A stretch of 35,288 nucleotides of DNA from Clostridium sp. CAG:510 (GTDB lineage Bacteria; Bacillota; Clostridia; Lachnospirales; Lachnospiraceae). Location: NCBI GenBank assembly GCA_000434615.1, contig FR880840.1, forward strand, positions 37,918-73,205, given 5' to 3'. Shown one piece after another: positions 21,205 to 30,535 of the stretch. A program made the position numbers and the translations under genes. The notes under the pieces were generated by a model. That model ran no database searches. It saw only the letters and a list, made by a program, of their open reading frames with translations, and was not told the DNA's origin. The stretch's first letter is position 1. Each line of letters starts with the position of its first letter.

Positions 21205-23385
21205 ATGAATGTTCTGTTAATAGGGGGATGCAGCAATGTTATTAACAATCTTATCATCAAATTAAATAAAGAAGGACACAGAATCTATCTTCTGACAGGC
21301 AGCCGTTATGAAAAGCAGCCCTATCAGAGGGTATTTGAAAAATATCACTTCCCGTATGATGCCGGCTGTCTGAATGAAATTTTTGAAAGCATCAATCCCG
21401 ACCTCACGATTTTTATGGGAGCTTACGATACGAACTTCCACTGGGACAATGAGGAGTCCGAAGCGGTGCGGTATTCCGCCTGTGTGATGAACATCCTGAT
21501 GGCATATGCCATGAAGAATAAGGGACGGTTCATCTATCTGTCTTCGGATGAGGTGTATCAGGGGGATTTCCCGGAGGACATTTCCGAAGAAACGCCTGCG
21601 GCGCCCCAGGGCTTTAAGAGCATGGTGCTTTCCCAGACGGAGGAAATGTGCGAAAGCTACGGCAAAAACTGCGGCAGGGATATTATTGTTCTGCGTCTTG
21701 ACCATCTGTATTCTATGCCGGATACCATGGCAGATGTCACCGATATCTGTACAAAGATGTGTCTGGAGTCTTTAGATAAATACATTATCACGGTAGATGA
21801 CAACGATACCTTTTCACTGCTTTATGTTACGGATGCGGTGGAATATCTGTACCGGCTTGCCGTCTGCGAAACCCACAAATACCATTTATACAATTTATCT
21901 TCCGAAACACCCGTTACCGAGCGGCAGCTTGCGGAATTAGTGCGCAAAAATATGTGGTTCAACGTGGAAATTGTGTCCGTGGGAACCAATACCAAACGGA
22001 AAATATTGTCCTCCGCCCGCTTTGCGGAAGAGTTCAAACCCTCGTTTCTGTGCGACACACCCCATGTGGTGGCAAGAATTGTTGCCCGGATGAAGAAGTA
22101 CCGACATATCTTTTTATACGGAGAAAAGCGGAAGAAAACCATAAGGGAAAGAATTCTGGAACGGGCGGGCTGGCTTATGAAAACAGCGATACCCTATATC
22201 GAAAACGGCATCTGCTTTGTGATTTTCTTTATGTTAAATAACAGGGCGGTGGGCAGTAAATATTTCCACAGTCTGGATTTTTACCTTTTGTATGTACTTT
22301 TATTTGCCATTGTGTACGGCCAGCAGCAGGCAACGCTTTCCGCGACGCTGGCGGTGGCGGGCTATTGTTTCCGGCAGATGTACGACCGGAGCGGTTTTGA
22401 ACTGATGCTCGACAGTAACACCTATGTGTGGATAGCCCAGCTTTTTATTCTGGGGCTTGCGGTGGGCTACATGCGCGACTACATTACCAAGCTGAAAAGG
22501 GAGCACGGGGAAGAAAAGGAATTTTTGAGCCAGCAGCTTGAGGACATCAAGGAAATCAACGACAGCAACGTGCGCGTAAAGGATGCGCTGGAAACCCAGA
22601 TTGTGAACCAGAACGACAGCGTGGGCAAGATTTACAGCATTACCTCATCCTTAGACCAGTACAGCCAGGAGGAAGTGCTTTTCTATGCGGCGGAAATGAT
22701 TGCCCGACTGATGAAAAGCAGGGACGTGGCGATTTACACCGTATCCGGCGGCGAGTACGCCAGACTGTTTTCCGCAACCTCGCCCAAGGCAAGAAGCATG
22801 GGAAACTCCATCCGCTACAGGCAGCTTGGGGAAATGTACGAGGTACTGGGAGAAAAAAAGGTATTTATCAACCGGAGCTTAAACGACAAATACCCACTTA
22901 TGGCAAATGCCATTTTTGAAGAAAATGAAATACAGATGATTATTATGATCTGGGGAATCCCCTGGGAGAGCATGACACTGGGGCAGGCAAACCAGCTGGT
23001 GGTAATCAGCGCCCTCATCCACAATGCGGTGGTGAGAGCGAATAAATATCTGGAAGCGCTGGAAGAGGAGCGTTACATTGACGGCACCAAAATCCTGGAT
23101 GACGAGGCGTTTACCACCCTTATCAATGCATATCTGGCGGCGGAAAAGAAGGGACTTACCGAATGTATTGTGTTAAAGGTGGAAGCGGCGCCGGACATTA
23201 CCTACAAGGATCTTGCCATGCGGATTTCAGTCAGGCTGCGGCATCAGGATTACGTGGGACTTCTGTCGGACAACCGCCTGTATGTGCTGCTTTCCAATGC
23301 CAGAAGACAGGATGCGGTGCCGGTTATGGAACGACTTTCCGCCATCGGCTGCAGGAGTGAGATTATGGAGGAATATGAGCAATGA
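21205..23385 (+). CDS. pelD: PelD: degenerate SDR + membrane + GAF + c-di-GMP-binding GGDEF-like
   Basis: This 726-residue protein fuses an NAD-epimerase (SDR) fold (about 1-300) to PelD. The SDR part has lost its catalytic features: the GxxGxxG loop is GGCSNVI, and the Tyr-x3-Lys pair aligns with Lys and Leu. Next come membrane helices (about 335-430), a coiled coil (435-475), a GAF-like domain (about 490-615) and a GGDEF-like domain (630-726). In the last, the inhibitory RxxD site is kept as RHQD (679-682) while GGDEF is replaced by SDNRL (688-692). This is the hallmark of PelD as a c-di-GMP receptor rather than a synthase. PelD scaffolds the synthase complex in the membrane and activates PelF. 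It overlaps pelE by four bases. Confidence 0.88.
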   Translation: MNVLLIGGCSNVINNLIIKLNKEGHRIYLLTGSRYEKQPYQRVFEKYHFPYDAGCLNEIFESINPDLTIFMGAYDTNFHWDNEESEAVRYSACVMNILMAYAMKNKGRFIYLSSDEVYQGDFPEDISEETPAAPQGFKSMVLSQTEEMCESYGKNCGRDIIVLRLDHLYSMPDTMADVTDICTKMCLESLDKYIITVDDNDTFSLLYVTDAVEYLYRLAVCETHKYHLYNLSSETPVTERQLAELVRKNMWFNVEIVSVGTNTKRKILSSARFAEEFKPSFLCDTPHVVARIVARMKKYRHIFLYGEKRKKTIRERILERAGWLMKTAIPYIENGICFVIFFMLNNRAVGSKYFHSLDFYLLYVLLFAIVYGQQQATLSATLAVAGYCFRQMYDRSGFELMLDSNTYVWIAQLFILGLAVGYMRDYITKLKREHGEEKEFLSQQLEDIKEINDSNVRVKDALETQIVNQNDSVGKIYSITSSLDQYSQEEVLFYAAEMIARLMKSRDVAIYTVSGGEYARLFSATSPKARSMGNSIRYRQLGEMYEVLGEKKVFINRSLNDKYPLMANAIFEENEIQMIIMIWGIPWESMTLGQANQLVVISALIHNAVVRANKYLEALEEERYIDGTKILDDEAFTTLINAYLAAEKKGLTECIVLKVEAAPDITYKDLAMRISVRLRHQDYVGLLSDNRLYVLLSNARRQDAVPVMERLSAIGCRSEIMEEYEQ

Positions 23386-24206
23386 AGCGGCGGTTGAAGA
23401 AAAGCCATATTTTTATCCTGATTGTCATGCTCATCTGCCCCGTGGTGGGACCGCTTTTTTTCCTGCTTGCCTGTCTGTGGTATAAACTGTTCTTTTCCGA
23501 ACCGGTGGACCTGGACGATGTCATTTTCAGCAAGGAAAGGGTAAAAGCTTCCGTCCGCGCAGAGGAGGAGCAGGAGAGGAACATGGTTTCCTTAGAGGAA
23601 GCCATAGAAGTCACCAATGAGTCGGATTTACGGAACCTGATGATGAATATTGTAAAGGGCGATATCCGTAAGTCCTTAGCATCCATTTCTCTTGCCTTAA
23701 ACAGTGAGGACACGGAAACGGCGCACTATGCGGCAAGCGTGCTGCAGGATGCCCTGAACGATTTCCGTATGACGGTGGAAAAGCAGAAAAAGCTTATCGA
23801 AGAGGGCGGCGCCGACAAGACAGTCTATGCGGATATGCTCCTAAACTATATGAATGACGTCTTGAAACAGAAGGTCTTTACGGACATGGAGCAGAAAAGC
23901 TACGTGGCGGAAATGGACTATGTGGGCGAAGTGTTGTATGCGGAAGCACCGGATGCCATGGGCATTGAACAGATGGAGGCGCTGATTCTGCGTCTTTTGG
24001 AGATTGACAATTTTACCGACTGTGAAAAATGGTGTGAACGTGCCAAAGAGAAATACCCGAATACGCTGGCGGCGTATACCTGCCGGCTCAAGCTGTATTT
24101 CAGCAGCGGGCAGAGAGAAAAATTCTTTGAAACCATCGAGGAGCTGAAACAATCTCCGGTGGTGGTGGACAGAGAGACCCTGGAGCTTATCAGAGTGTTC
24201 CGGTAA
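23382..24206 (+). CDS. pelE: PelE-like membrane TPR protein
   Basis: This 274-residue protein has a basic N-terminus, then one or two tightly packed hydrophobic helices (about 9-38, FILIVMLICPVVGPLFFLLACLW). The rest is cytoplasmic and helical, with TPR-like repeats near the C-terminus (LRLLEIDNFTDCEKWCERAKEKYPNTLAAYTCRLKLYFSSG). PelE is a membrane TPR protein that couples PelD to the glycosyltransferase PelF. Position, length and architecture match, although sequence identity to Pseudomonas PelE cannot be judged by eye. It begins in an ATGA overlap with pelD, and the next gene follows at 12 bp. Confidence 0.82.
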   Translation: MKRRLKKSHIFILIVMLICPVVGPLFFLLACLWYKLFFSEPVDLDDVIFSKERVKASVRAEEEQERNMVSLEEAIEVTNESDLRNLMMNIVKGDIRKSLASISLALNSEDTETAHYAASVLQDALNDFRMTVEKQKKLIEEGGADKTVYADMLLNYMNDVLKQKVFTDMEQKSYVAEMDYVGEVLYAEAPDAMGIEQMEALILRLLEIDNFTDCEKWCERAKEKYPNTLAAYTCRLKLYFSSGQREKFFETIEELKQSPVVVDRETLELIRVFR

Positions 24207-24218
24207 TAGAGGTGGAAG

Positions 24219-26039
24219 ATGATATCCCGCAGAAATTTTTTGATCATCCTTCTGATGATGGGCGTACTGTTGTTTATGTTTCAGTTCTCCCAGTTAGTGA
24301 AGGAAAACGGCAACGACTACGAGACAAATGAATATTACGGCACCGGGCTTCTTTCGGGAGAGGATGCCTGGCAGCCGGCGCAAAAAGAGTCTGCGTTTGC
24401 TTCTCTGGAAGGCTATGCCCTTTTTGTGGGAGCTACGGAAGGCAGTGTGGCAAAGACTGTGGAAGAATGGTGCCGCTATGTAAAAAAAGACCTTCTGTGT
24501 GAGGAACATCTGACGGAAGGTAGGACACCGGGACTACTTTTAGTGGACGGCGCTTCCATTGACTATGAAAAAGAGGAAACCGCCATTCTGTCCTATGCCT
24601 TAGAGGGGGTGCCCATTGTTTTCTGCACACTGCCGGAGGCCTCCTGCATTGAGGAGTGGGAGTCCCTGCAGGCGCTCCTTGGCATTACGGAGATAAAGAA
24701 TGAGGAAACGAAGGTGGACGGCATCCGCCTGTTTGACGGCTTTCTTTTAGGCGGCGAGGCGGTATACAAAGCGCAGAACGACAAGGAGGCAGAGGAACTG
24801 CAGGACTTTACCCTGACCATGCCCTGGTATGTGACGGGCAAAGGAAGCAAGACCTATATGGTGGGGCTGAAGGACGAAACGAGGGTAGAGAGGGAGGAGT
24901 TTCCGCGTATTCTCTGGCGAAACCGCTACGAGGACACCTTCGTGTTTGCCGTAAACGGTGACTATCTGACGGATATTGAGGGACTTGGCATTTTAGACGG
25001 CTTTCTTTATGAAATGCAGGAATTTACCGTGTATCCGGTGGTCAATGCCCGGAATATCAGTGTGGCGGACTATCCCAGTCTTTCTTCGGAAACGGATGCG
25101 GTAATGCAGGCATATTACAGCCGGACCAGCCGCAGCTTTGTGCGGGATGTCATGTGGCCGGGAATTTTAGCCATGTCCTCCCGGCAGGAACTGAAAATGA
25201 CCTGTTTCCTAAATACCGGCTATGAAAGAACCAGCCTTGCCGGTATTATGCCGGAGGATTTGATTTTCTACCTGCAGCAGTTCAAGGAAGCAGGAGCGGA
25301 AGCGGGCTTAAGCATGAACCGCACCAGGGATGTGTCTGTAAGCGAGCAGATTGCCGAAGAGAGAGGTTTTTTAGGCAGAATGGACTGCGGGTATTCCTTC
25401 GGTGCCGTTTATGAGGAAGCCGTGTCGGAAGAACTGCGGGAAGCTATGGAGAAAAATGCCTATTTTTCCGGCATTCATACCCTGACCTGCAGGGACAGGG
25501 GAGAAAATTTCCTATTGTCCTATTATACCGGCGATGTGACCCTGCAAGGGGTGACAGCGGAGGCGGAAGCATACAGCTACCGCACGGATTTCAGGAACAG
25601 GAGTCTGGCAACGGCGCTTGCCTATTCCAATACACTGCTTGACATGCACCGGATTATGTGGCCGGAGACGGAAGATGACCGCTGGGAAAAGTATTTTAAC
25701 AAGGTGTTCAGCAATGTCAGCACCTATTTCCATAATTTCACGTTCATGGAGGACACCACCCTTTCGGAAAGCGACAGCCGTGTGCGCTCGCTGCTCAATC
25801 TTTCCTATGAGATTGAAAAAGAGGATGACGGCATTGTGGTATATGCCACGGGTATCCGGCAGGAAGCGTGGTTTTTACTGCGCACCCACGGACAAAAAAT
25901 TGCCGACATCACGAACGGTGACTATGAGCAGGTAGAACAGGATGCCTATCTTGTGAAGGTGCAGGTGGGCGGCACCCATATCCGGCTGACACGGGCGGAT
26001 GAGGTATTGCAGTATAAGGAGCCTTTCATGGCGCCCTGA
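24219..26039 (+). CDS. DUF2194 / PelA deacetylase-like extracellular protein
   Basis: This 606-residue protein has an N-terminal signal-anchor helix (about 7-25) and a large extracellular part. The first half (65-235) is alpha/beta and looks like a glutamine-amidotransferase-like fold. The second (240-480) resembles the divergent polysaccharide-deacetylase fold of DUF2194 and PelA. The segment FAVNGDYLTDIEG (about 243-255) sits where CE4 enzymes have the catalytic Asp, but I do not see the HxxxH metal motif, so deacetylase activity is uncertain. A beta-sandwich-like tail ends the protein. In Gram-positive Pel clusters this slot is occupied by the deacetylase PelA-DA, which makes the polymer cationic. 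No hydrolase domain was recognised. Confidence 0.75.
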   Translation: MISRRNFLIILLMMGVLLFMFQFSQLVKENGNDYETNEYYGTGLLSGEDAWQPAQKESAFASLEGYALFVGATEGSVAKTVEEWCRYVKKDLLCEEHLTEGRTPGLLLVDGASIDYEKEETAILSYALEGVPIVFCTLPEASCIEEWESLQALLGITEIKNEETKVDGIRLFDGFLLGGEAVYKAQNDKEAEELQDFTLTMPWYVTGKGSKTYMVGLKDETRVEREEFPRILWRNRYEDTFVFAVNGDYLTDIEGLGILDGFLYEMQEFTVYPVVNARNISVADYPSLSSETDAVMQAYYSRTSRSFVRDVMWPGILAMSSRQELKMTCFLNTGYERTSLAGIMPEDLIFYLQQFKEAGAEAGLSMNRTRDVSVSEQIAEERGFLGRMDCGYSFGAVYEEAVSEELREAMEKNAYFSGIHTLTCRDRGENFLLSYYTGDVTLQGVTAEAEAYSYRTDFRNRSLATALAYSNTLLDMHRIMWPETEDDRWEKYFNKVFSNVSTYFHNFTFMEDTTLSESDSRVRSLLNLSYEIEKEDDGIVVYATGIRQEAWFLLRTHGQKIADITNGDYEQVEQDAYLVKVQVGGTHIRLTRADEVLQYKEPFMAP

Positions 26040-26072
26040 CGGGACGAAAGGCAGCAGTAAAGGAGAACAGTC

Positions 26073-27494
26073 ATGAAAATCTGTATGGTGGCGGAGGGCT
26101 GCTACCCTTACGTGGTGGGCGGTGTATCCGGCTGGATTCACAGTATGATTAAGGCCTTTCCGCAGCATGAATTTATCATATTGGCAATTATCTCCGACAG
26201 AAAGCAGAGCGGGAAGTTTCAGTACGAAATGCCGGACAATGTGTCGGCTGTGTATGAGGCTTACTTAAACGATGTGGACTGGTCAAAGGGAAAGCATAAA
26301 AAAATAAAATTAGATAAGAAGCAGTACCGCGCCCTGCAGAGTGTGATTCTGGGATACAAAACAGACTGGGATACTCTGTTTGCCATGTGCCAGAAGAAAG
26401 AGTTTTCTATTGATGCGTTACTGATGGGTGAGGATTTTTTCCATGTGGTGGAGGAGTGCTACGAAGCGAAGTATTCCCAGATTGTATTTTCGGATTTTCT
26501 GTGGACCATGCGCTCCATTTACCTGCCGCTTTTCTTAATCCTGCATACGAAAATTCCCAGAGCGGATGTGTACCACTGCGTGGCTACGGGCTATGCGGGC
26601 GTTCTGGGTGGCATGGCAGGCTATTTGTACCATTGCGGGCTTCTGGTATCGGAGCACGGCATATATACCAGGGAAAGGGAAGAGGAAATCCTGAAGGCTT
26701 CCTGGGTCAGCGGTATTTACAAGGATATCTGGATTGAGCAGTTTAAGAAAATGTCCCGGCTCGCCTACGACAGGGCGGATGCGGTGACGGCACTGTACGG
26801 TCACGCCAGAAAGCTGCAGACGGAGCTGGGCTGCGATATTTCCATCACCCATGTGACACCGAACGGCATTGACGTAGACAGCTTTGCCAATATTCCCGGC
26901 AAACAGCCGGAGGATGAGGGCTTTATTAATATCGGTGCCGTTTTACGTGTGACACCCATTAAGGATGTCAAGACCATGATAAGGGCATTTGCCTTTGCGG
27001 CGGAGCGTGTGCCCAACCTGAAGCTCTGGATTATGGGACCCCGCGACGAGGATAAGGAATATGCGGAAGAGTGTTACGAGCTGGTAGAGGTATTGGGACT
27101 TGAAAATGTGATATTTACCGGCAGAATTCAGGTAAAGGAATACTTGGGAAGGATGGATTTTACCATTCTTACCAGCATCAGTGAGGGACAGCCGCTTACA
27201 ATTTTAGAGAGCTTTGCGGCACATAAACCGGTTATTGCCACGGATGTGGGAAACTGCCGGGAGCTTATTTACGGGGAGGAAGGGGACACCTTCGGAACCG
27301 CCGGAATCCTGACACACATTATGAACACGGAGGAACTTTCCGGAGCCATGATAAAATTAGCCCTTTCTCCACAGATCCGGCAGGAAATGGGAGAAGTGGG
27401 TTACCAAAGGGTACATACCTATTACCGGATGGAACAGATGCGGGAAAAATTTGACAGACTGTATAAGAAAGTCTATCCCTGGATGGAGGAGTAA
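26073..27494 (+). CDS. pelF: PelF glycosyltransferase (GT4)
   Basis: This 473-residue cytosolic GT-B transferase polymerises Pel from a UDP-hexosamine. The N-terminal DUF3492-like region shows CMVAEGCYPYVVGGVSGW (4-21). The family block SEHGIYTREREEEI (193-206) and TPNGID (262-267) follow. Donor-binding residues Arg292 and Lys298 are in LRVTPIKDVKT, and the ExxxxxxxE pair is Glu371/Glu379 in EGQPLTILE. These match PelF closely; there is no membrane segment, so it must be recruited by PelD/PelE. GGAG lies about seven bases before the start. Only 2 bp separate it from pelG. Confidence 0.95.
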   Translation: MKICMVAEGCYPYVVGGVSGWIHSMIKAFPQHEFIILAIISDRKQSGKFQYEMPDNVSAVYEAYLNDVDWSKGKHKKIKLDKKQYRALQSVILGYKTDWDTLFAMCQKKEFSIDALLMGEDFFHVVEECYEAKYSQIVFSDFLWTMRSIYLPLFLILHTKIPRADVYHCVATGYAGVLGGMAGYLYHCGLLVSEHGIYTREREEEILKASWVSGIYKDIWIEQFKKMSRLAYDRADAVTALYGHARKLQTELGCDISITHVTPNGIDVDSFANIPGKQPEDEGFINIGAVLRVTPIKDVKTMIRAFAFAAERVPNLKLWIMGPRDEDKEYAEECYELVEVLGLENVIFTGRIQVKEYLGRMDFTILTSISEGQPLTILESFAAHKPVIATDVGNCRELIYGEEGDTFGTAGILTHIMNTEELSGAMIKLALSPQIRQEMGEVGYQRVHTYYRMEQMREKFDRLYKKVYPWMEE

Positions 27495-27496
27495 GG

Positions 27497-28954
27497 ATGG
27501 CGGGAATCGGTATCAAGCTAAACAGAATATACAGTAAAAACACCATCGTAACCAACCTGATGGGCTTCGGTTACAGTACGGTCATTACCATAGCTCCCAT
27601 GTTTCTGGTGATTGCGGCAGTCATTATTATGCAGATTTTACTGGGCTTTTCCTCCATTGGCTATGCGCAGAGGGAGCTGTATTCCTGTACGGTGCTCTAT
27701 ATTTTTGTGTTCGCCCTGCTGACGGCTTCGCCCTTCAATGCGGTGCTTTCCAAATATATGTCGGATGTGATTTACGAAGAAAAATACGAAAATATCCTGC
27801 CCTGCTACTATGTGGGACTGCTCCTTAATACCCTGCTCAGTGCAGCACTCGGTATACCTTTCTGTATTCATGAATATGTGGTGGGCAAGGTGGATATCTT
27901 CTTTGTCTTCTCAGGGTACTGTGGATATATGGCGCTGATGTTTGTTTTTTACTCCATGCTTTATCTCTCCATCTGCAAGGTATATAAAAAGATATCGGCA
28001 TTTTTCCTGATAGGAATGGGAACAACGGTGATGCTTTCCCTGCTTCTTACCAAGGTTTTTCATGTAAGTGTTATTTATTCCATGCTGATTTCCCTGGATG
28101 TGGGCTTTATGCTGATTGCCAGCCTGGAATATGCGCTGGTGCGGAGCTATTTCCGTAACAGCAGCGACCGCTATGCGGATGTACTTCGGTATTTTAAGAA
28201 ATACTGGCCCCTCGTGGTGACGAATTTCCTTTATACACTGGGGCTTTACATGCACAATTTTGTGTTCTGGGGCACGGAGGAGCATCTGGTGGTGGCGGAC
28301 AGCTTTGTGTGCATGCCCACCTACGATATGGCGACCTGTCTTGCCATGTTTACCAACATTTCCGCCAGTGTCATTTTTATTTCCCGTGTGGAAATGTATT
28401 TTCATGACCGTTATAAAAAATATTCCGAGGCGGTTATCGGCGGCAGGGGCATGGATATCCGCATAGCGAAGCAGAGGATGTTTGAACAGCTCTCCGATGA
28501 ACTTCTGAATCTGGTGCGCATCCAGTTTATCGTGTCGGTAGTGGTATTTTTCCTATGCACGGTCTTTCTGCCGCAGCTTGGTCTGGGCGGGTTAATCATG
28601 CAGATATACCCCTGTCTGGCAGCCGGATATTTTATTCTGTTTATTATGTATGCCGCCATTATTTTCCTGTACTACTTCAATGACCTTGTGGGGGCAGTGC
28701 TTACGGCTGCAAGCTTTACCGTGGTTACACTGTTAGGCAGTCTGTTTTCTTCCACTCTGCCTGTCATCTGGTACGGAATGGGGCTGGTGGCAGGCGCTCT
28801 GACGGGTTTCTGTGTGGCGTATGACCGTCTGCGCACCATGGAAAAAAATATGGATATACACATTTTCTGCAAAGGCAGTCTGTTGAAAAAGGGAGAAGGC
28901 AAATGTCCTTCCAACTGTGTTTATGAAAACAAGGCTGCGGAGAGGAGTCGGTAA
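27497..28954 (+). CDS. pelG: PelG membrane transporter
   Basis: This 485-residue protein has about 12 membrane segments and belongs to the PelG branch of the MOP (multidrug/oligosaccharidyl-lipid/polysaccharide) exporter superfamily. It begins GIGIKLNRIYSKNTIVTNLMGFGYSTVITIAPMF, as PelG proteins do. Family-typical segments are present around 228-260 (KKYWPLVVTNFLYTLGLYMHNFVFW) and near 310 (SRVEMYFHDRYKKY). PelG carries the growing chain across the membrane while PelF extends it. Ribosome site GGAGG at about eight bases. Its stop overlaps the start of the next gene by one base (TAATG). Confidence 0.95.
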   Translation: MAGIGIKLNRIYSKNTIVTNLMGFGYSTVITIAPMFLVIAAVIIMQILLGFSSIGYAQRELYSCTVLYIFVFALLTASPFNAVLSKYMSDVIYEEKYENILPCYYVGLLLNTLLSAALGIPFCIHEYVVGKVDIFFVFSGYCGYMALMFVFYSMLYLSICKVYKKISAFFLIGMGTTVMLSLLLTKVFHVSVIYSMLISLDVGFMLIASLEYALVRSYFRNSSDRYADVLRYFKKYWPLVVTNFLYTLGLYMHNFVFWGTEEHLVVADSFVCMPTYDMATCLAMFTNISASVIFISRVEMYFHDRYKKYSEAVIGGRGMDIRIAKQRMFEQLSDELLNLVRIQFIVSVVVFFLCTVFLPQLGLGGLIMQIYPCLAAGYFILFIMYAAIIFLYYFNDLVGAVLTAASFTVVTLLGSLFSSTLPVIWYGMGLVAGALTGFCVAYDRLRTMEKNMDIHIFCKGSLLKKGEGKCPSNCVYENKAAERSR

Positions 28955-29325
28955 TGGAACCGGGTTTAATGCTTCAGATTATCATGATTATAACAGGAGT
29001 CTACCTGCTTGTAAGAACCATATCTTCCCTGGCAAAGCGGCGGATGACGGAGCCCTTCTGCCTGACCTGGGGACTGGTTGCCATCGGCATTATTTTAGCC
29101 GGCTGTCTACTGCGCCCGGCGGGCTGGAACCAGTACATCAGCTATACGGGCATGGTGCTACTTCTTTTGATTGGCTTCTGCCTTCTGTACGGCGCTTATT
29201 TCATAAGTTGCCGGGTTTCTGAGCTGATGCGTCGGAACAACGAGCTGGCGATACAGGTTTCTTTACTAAAAGAAGAAGTGGGCAGACTGCAGGAGGAAAG
29301 GGCACATGATCATAACGGTGTATAG
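28954..29325 (+). CDS. DUF2304-like small membrane protein
   Basis: This 123-residue protein has three membrane helices (about 5-23, 38-53 and 63-88), then a Ser-x-Leu-x-x-Arg-x3-Leu-Ala helix (VSELMRRNNELAIQVSLLKEEV) predicted as a coiled coil. This pattern is typical of DUF2304 proteins, which usually sit beside DPMS-type GT2 transferases and are thought to help glycolipid synthesis. A GT2 of that type lies two genes downstream. The stop overlaps the following GT4 start by 20 bp. The role is unproven. Confidence 0.75.
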   Translation: MEPGLMLQIIMIITGVYLLVRTISSLAKRRMTEPFCLTWGLVAIGIILAGCLLRPAGWNQYISYTGMVLLLLIGFCLLYGAYFISCRVSELMRRNNELAIQVSLLKEEVGRLQEERAHDHNGV

Positions 29326-30535
29326 AATTCTGTTTGTTATCAATACCTTAGGGCAGGCGGGCGCCGAGACGGCGCTTCTTTCCCTGCTGCAGACACTGGC
29401 AAGGGAGAAGGGGGAAGCCCGGTATGAGATTTCCCTTTATGTGCTTACGGGTCAGGGAGAAATGGCGTCCCGGCTGCCGGCGGATGTGCGGCTCTTAAAT
29501 AAGAAATACAGGGAAGAGTCGGTGCTGACGGCTAAGGGACGGAAATACCTGAAAAAAACGGTTTTGAAGGCTATGTTTACCAGAGCAACGGTAGTTAAGC
29601 TGTTTCCTTATCTGGTAAAAAATACCTGCGCCATGCTGGGCAAAAAGAGGCTTCTTCCCGATAAATTGTTGTGGCGCGTTCTTTCCGACGGTGGTATGGT
29701 ATTGCCGGAGGAATACGATCTGGTGGTGTCCTATCTGGAGGGCGGAGCGGCTTATTTTGTGGCGGACCATGTAAAGGCGGCAAAGAAAGCGGCTTTTATC
29801 CATGTGGACTATGAAAAGGCAGGTTACACAAGAGCCCTGGATAAGGACTGTTATCTTGCATTTGATAAAATATTTACTGTATCGGACGAAGTGCGGGAGG
29901 CGTTCTTAAAAGCTTACCCGGAGCTGCCGGATAAAACGGAGGTATTCCACAATATCTTAAATAAAGAGGAGATTGTAAGACGTGCCGAAGAAGGAGAGGG
30001 CTTTACCGACGGCTTTACCGGCATGCGGCTGCTTTCCGTGGGCAGGCTTACCGCACAGAAGGCGTTTGAGGTTTCCGTGGATGCCATGAAGCGGCTGAAG
30101 GATGCGGGAAAAAACGTAAGATGGTATGTCCTGGGAGAAGGCGACCAGCGCAAAAAACTACAGGAACAGATAGATGCCCTGGGGCTGACGGAGGATTTTA
30201 TCCTGTATGGCGCCGTAAACAATCCCTATCCGTTTATGAAGCAGGCAGACATTTATGTGCATGCCAGCCGGTTTGAGGGAAAAAGCATTGCCATACAGGA
30301 GGCGCAGATTTTAGGGAAGCCCATGGTGGTGTCGGACTGCAGTGGCAACCGTGAACAGGTGTGCCATGGCAAGGACGGTCTGATGTGCGGTCTTACCCCG
30401 GATAGCCTGGCGGAAAACATCATGCTTCTTTTGGAAGATGAGGCACTGCGCGGAAAATTAGGAGCTGCCGCAGCTAAAAAAAATGCGGACGCCGCAGAGG
30501 AGATACAAAAATTACTTTCCATGCTGAAAGGATGA
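29306..30535 (+). CDS. GT4 family glycosyltransferase
   Basis: This 409-residue GT-B transferase begins RILFVINTLGQAGAETALLSLL, the common acceptor-domain start of GT4 enzymes with the GGAE-type loop. The C-terminal donor domain shows LLSVGRLTAQKAFEVSVDAMKRL, WYVLGEGDQRKKLQ, YVHASRFEGKSIAIQEAQILGKP with the ExxxxxxxE pair, and VVSDCSGNREQV. Sugar and acceptor are unknown. It is separate from PelF and would add a second linkage or a side branch. It overlaps the genes on both sides and has no membrane helix. An internal Met or Ile codon a few residues on could be the true start. Confidence 0.9.
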   Translation: MIITVYRILFVINTLGQAGAETALLSLLQTLAREKGEARYEISLYVLTGQGEMASRLPADVRLLNKKYREESVLTAKGRKYLKKTVLKAMFTRATVVKLFPYLVKNTCAMLGKKRLLPDKLLWRVLSDGGMVLPEEYDLVVSYLEGGAAYFVADHVKAAKKAAFIHVDYEKAGYTRALDKDCYLAFDKIFTVSDEVREAFLKAYPELPDKTEVFHNILNKEEIVRRAEEGEGFTDGFTGMRLLSVGRLTAQKAFEVSVDAMKRLKDAGKNVRWYVLGEGDQRKKLQEQIDALGLTEDFILYGAVNNPYPFMKQADIYVHASRFEGKSIAIQEAQILGKPMVVSDCSGNREQVCHGKDGLMCGLTPDSLAENIMLLLEDEALRGKLGAAAAKKNADAAEEIQKLLSMLKG

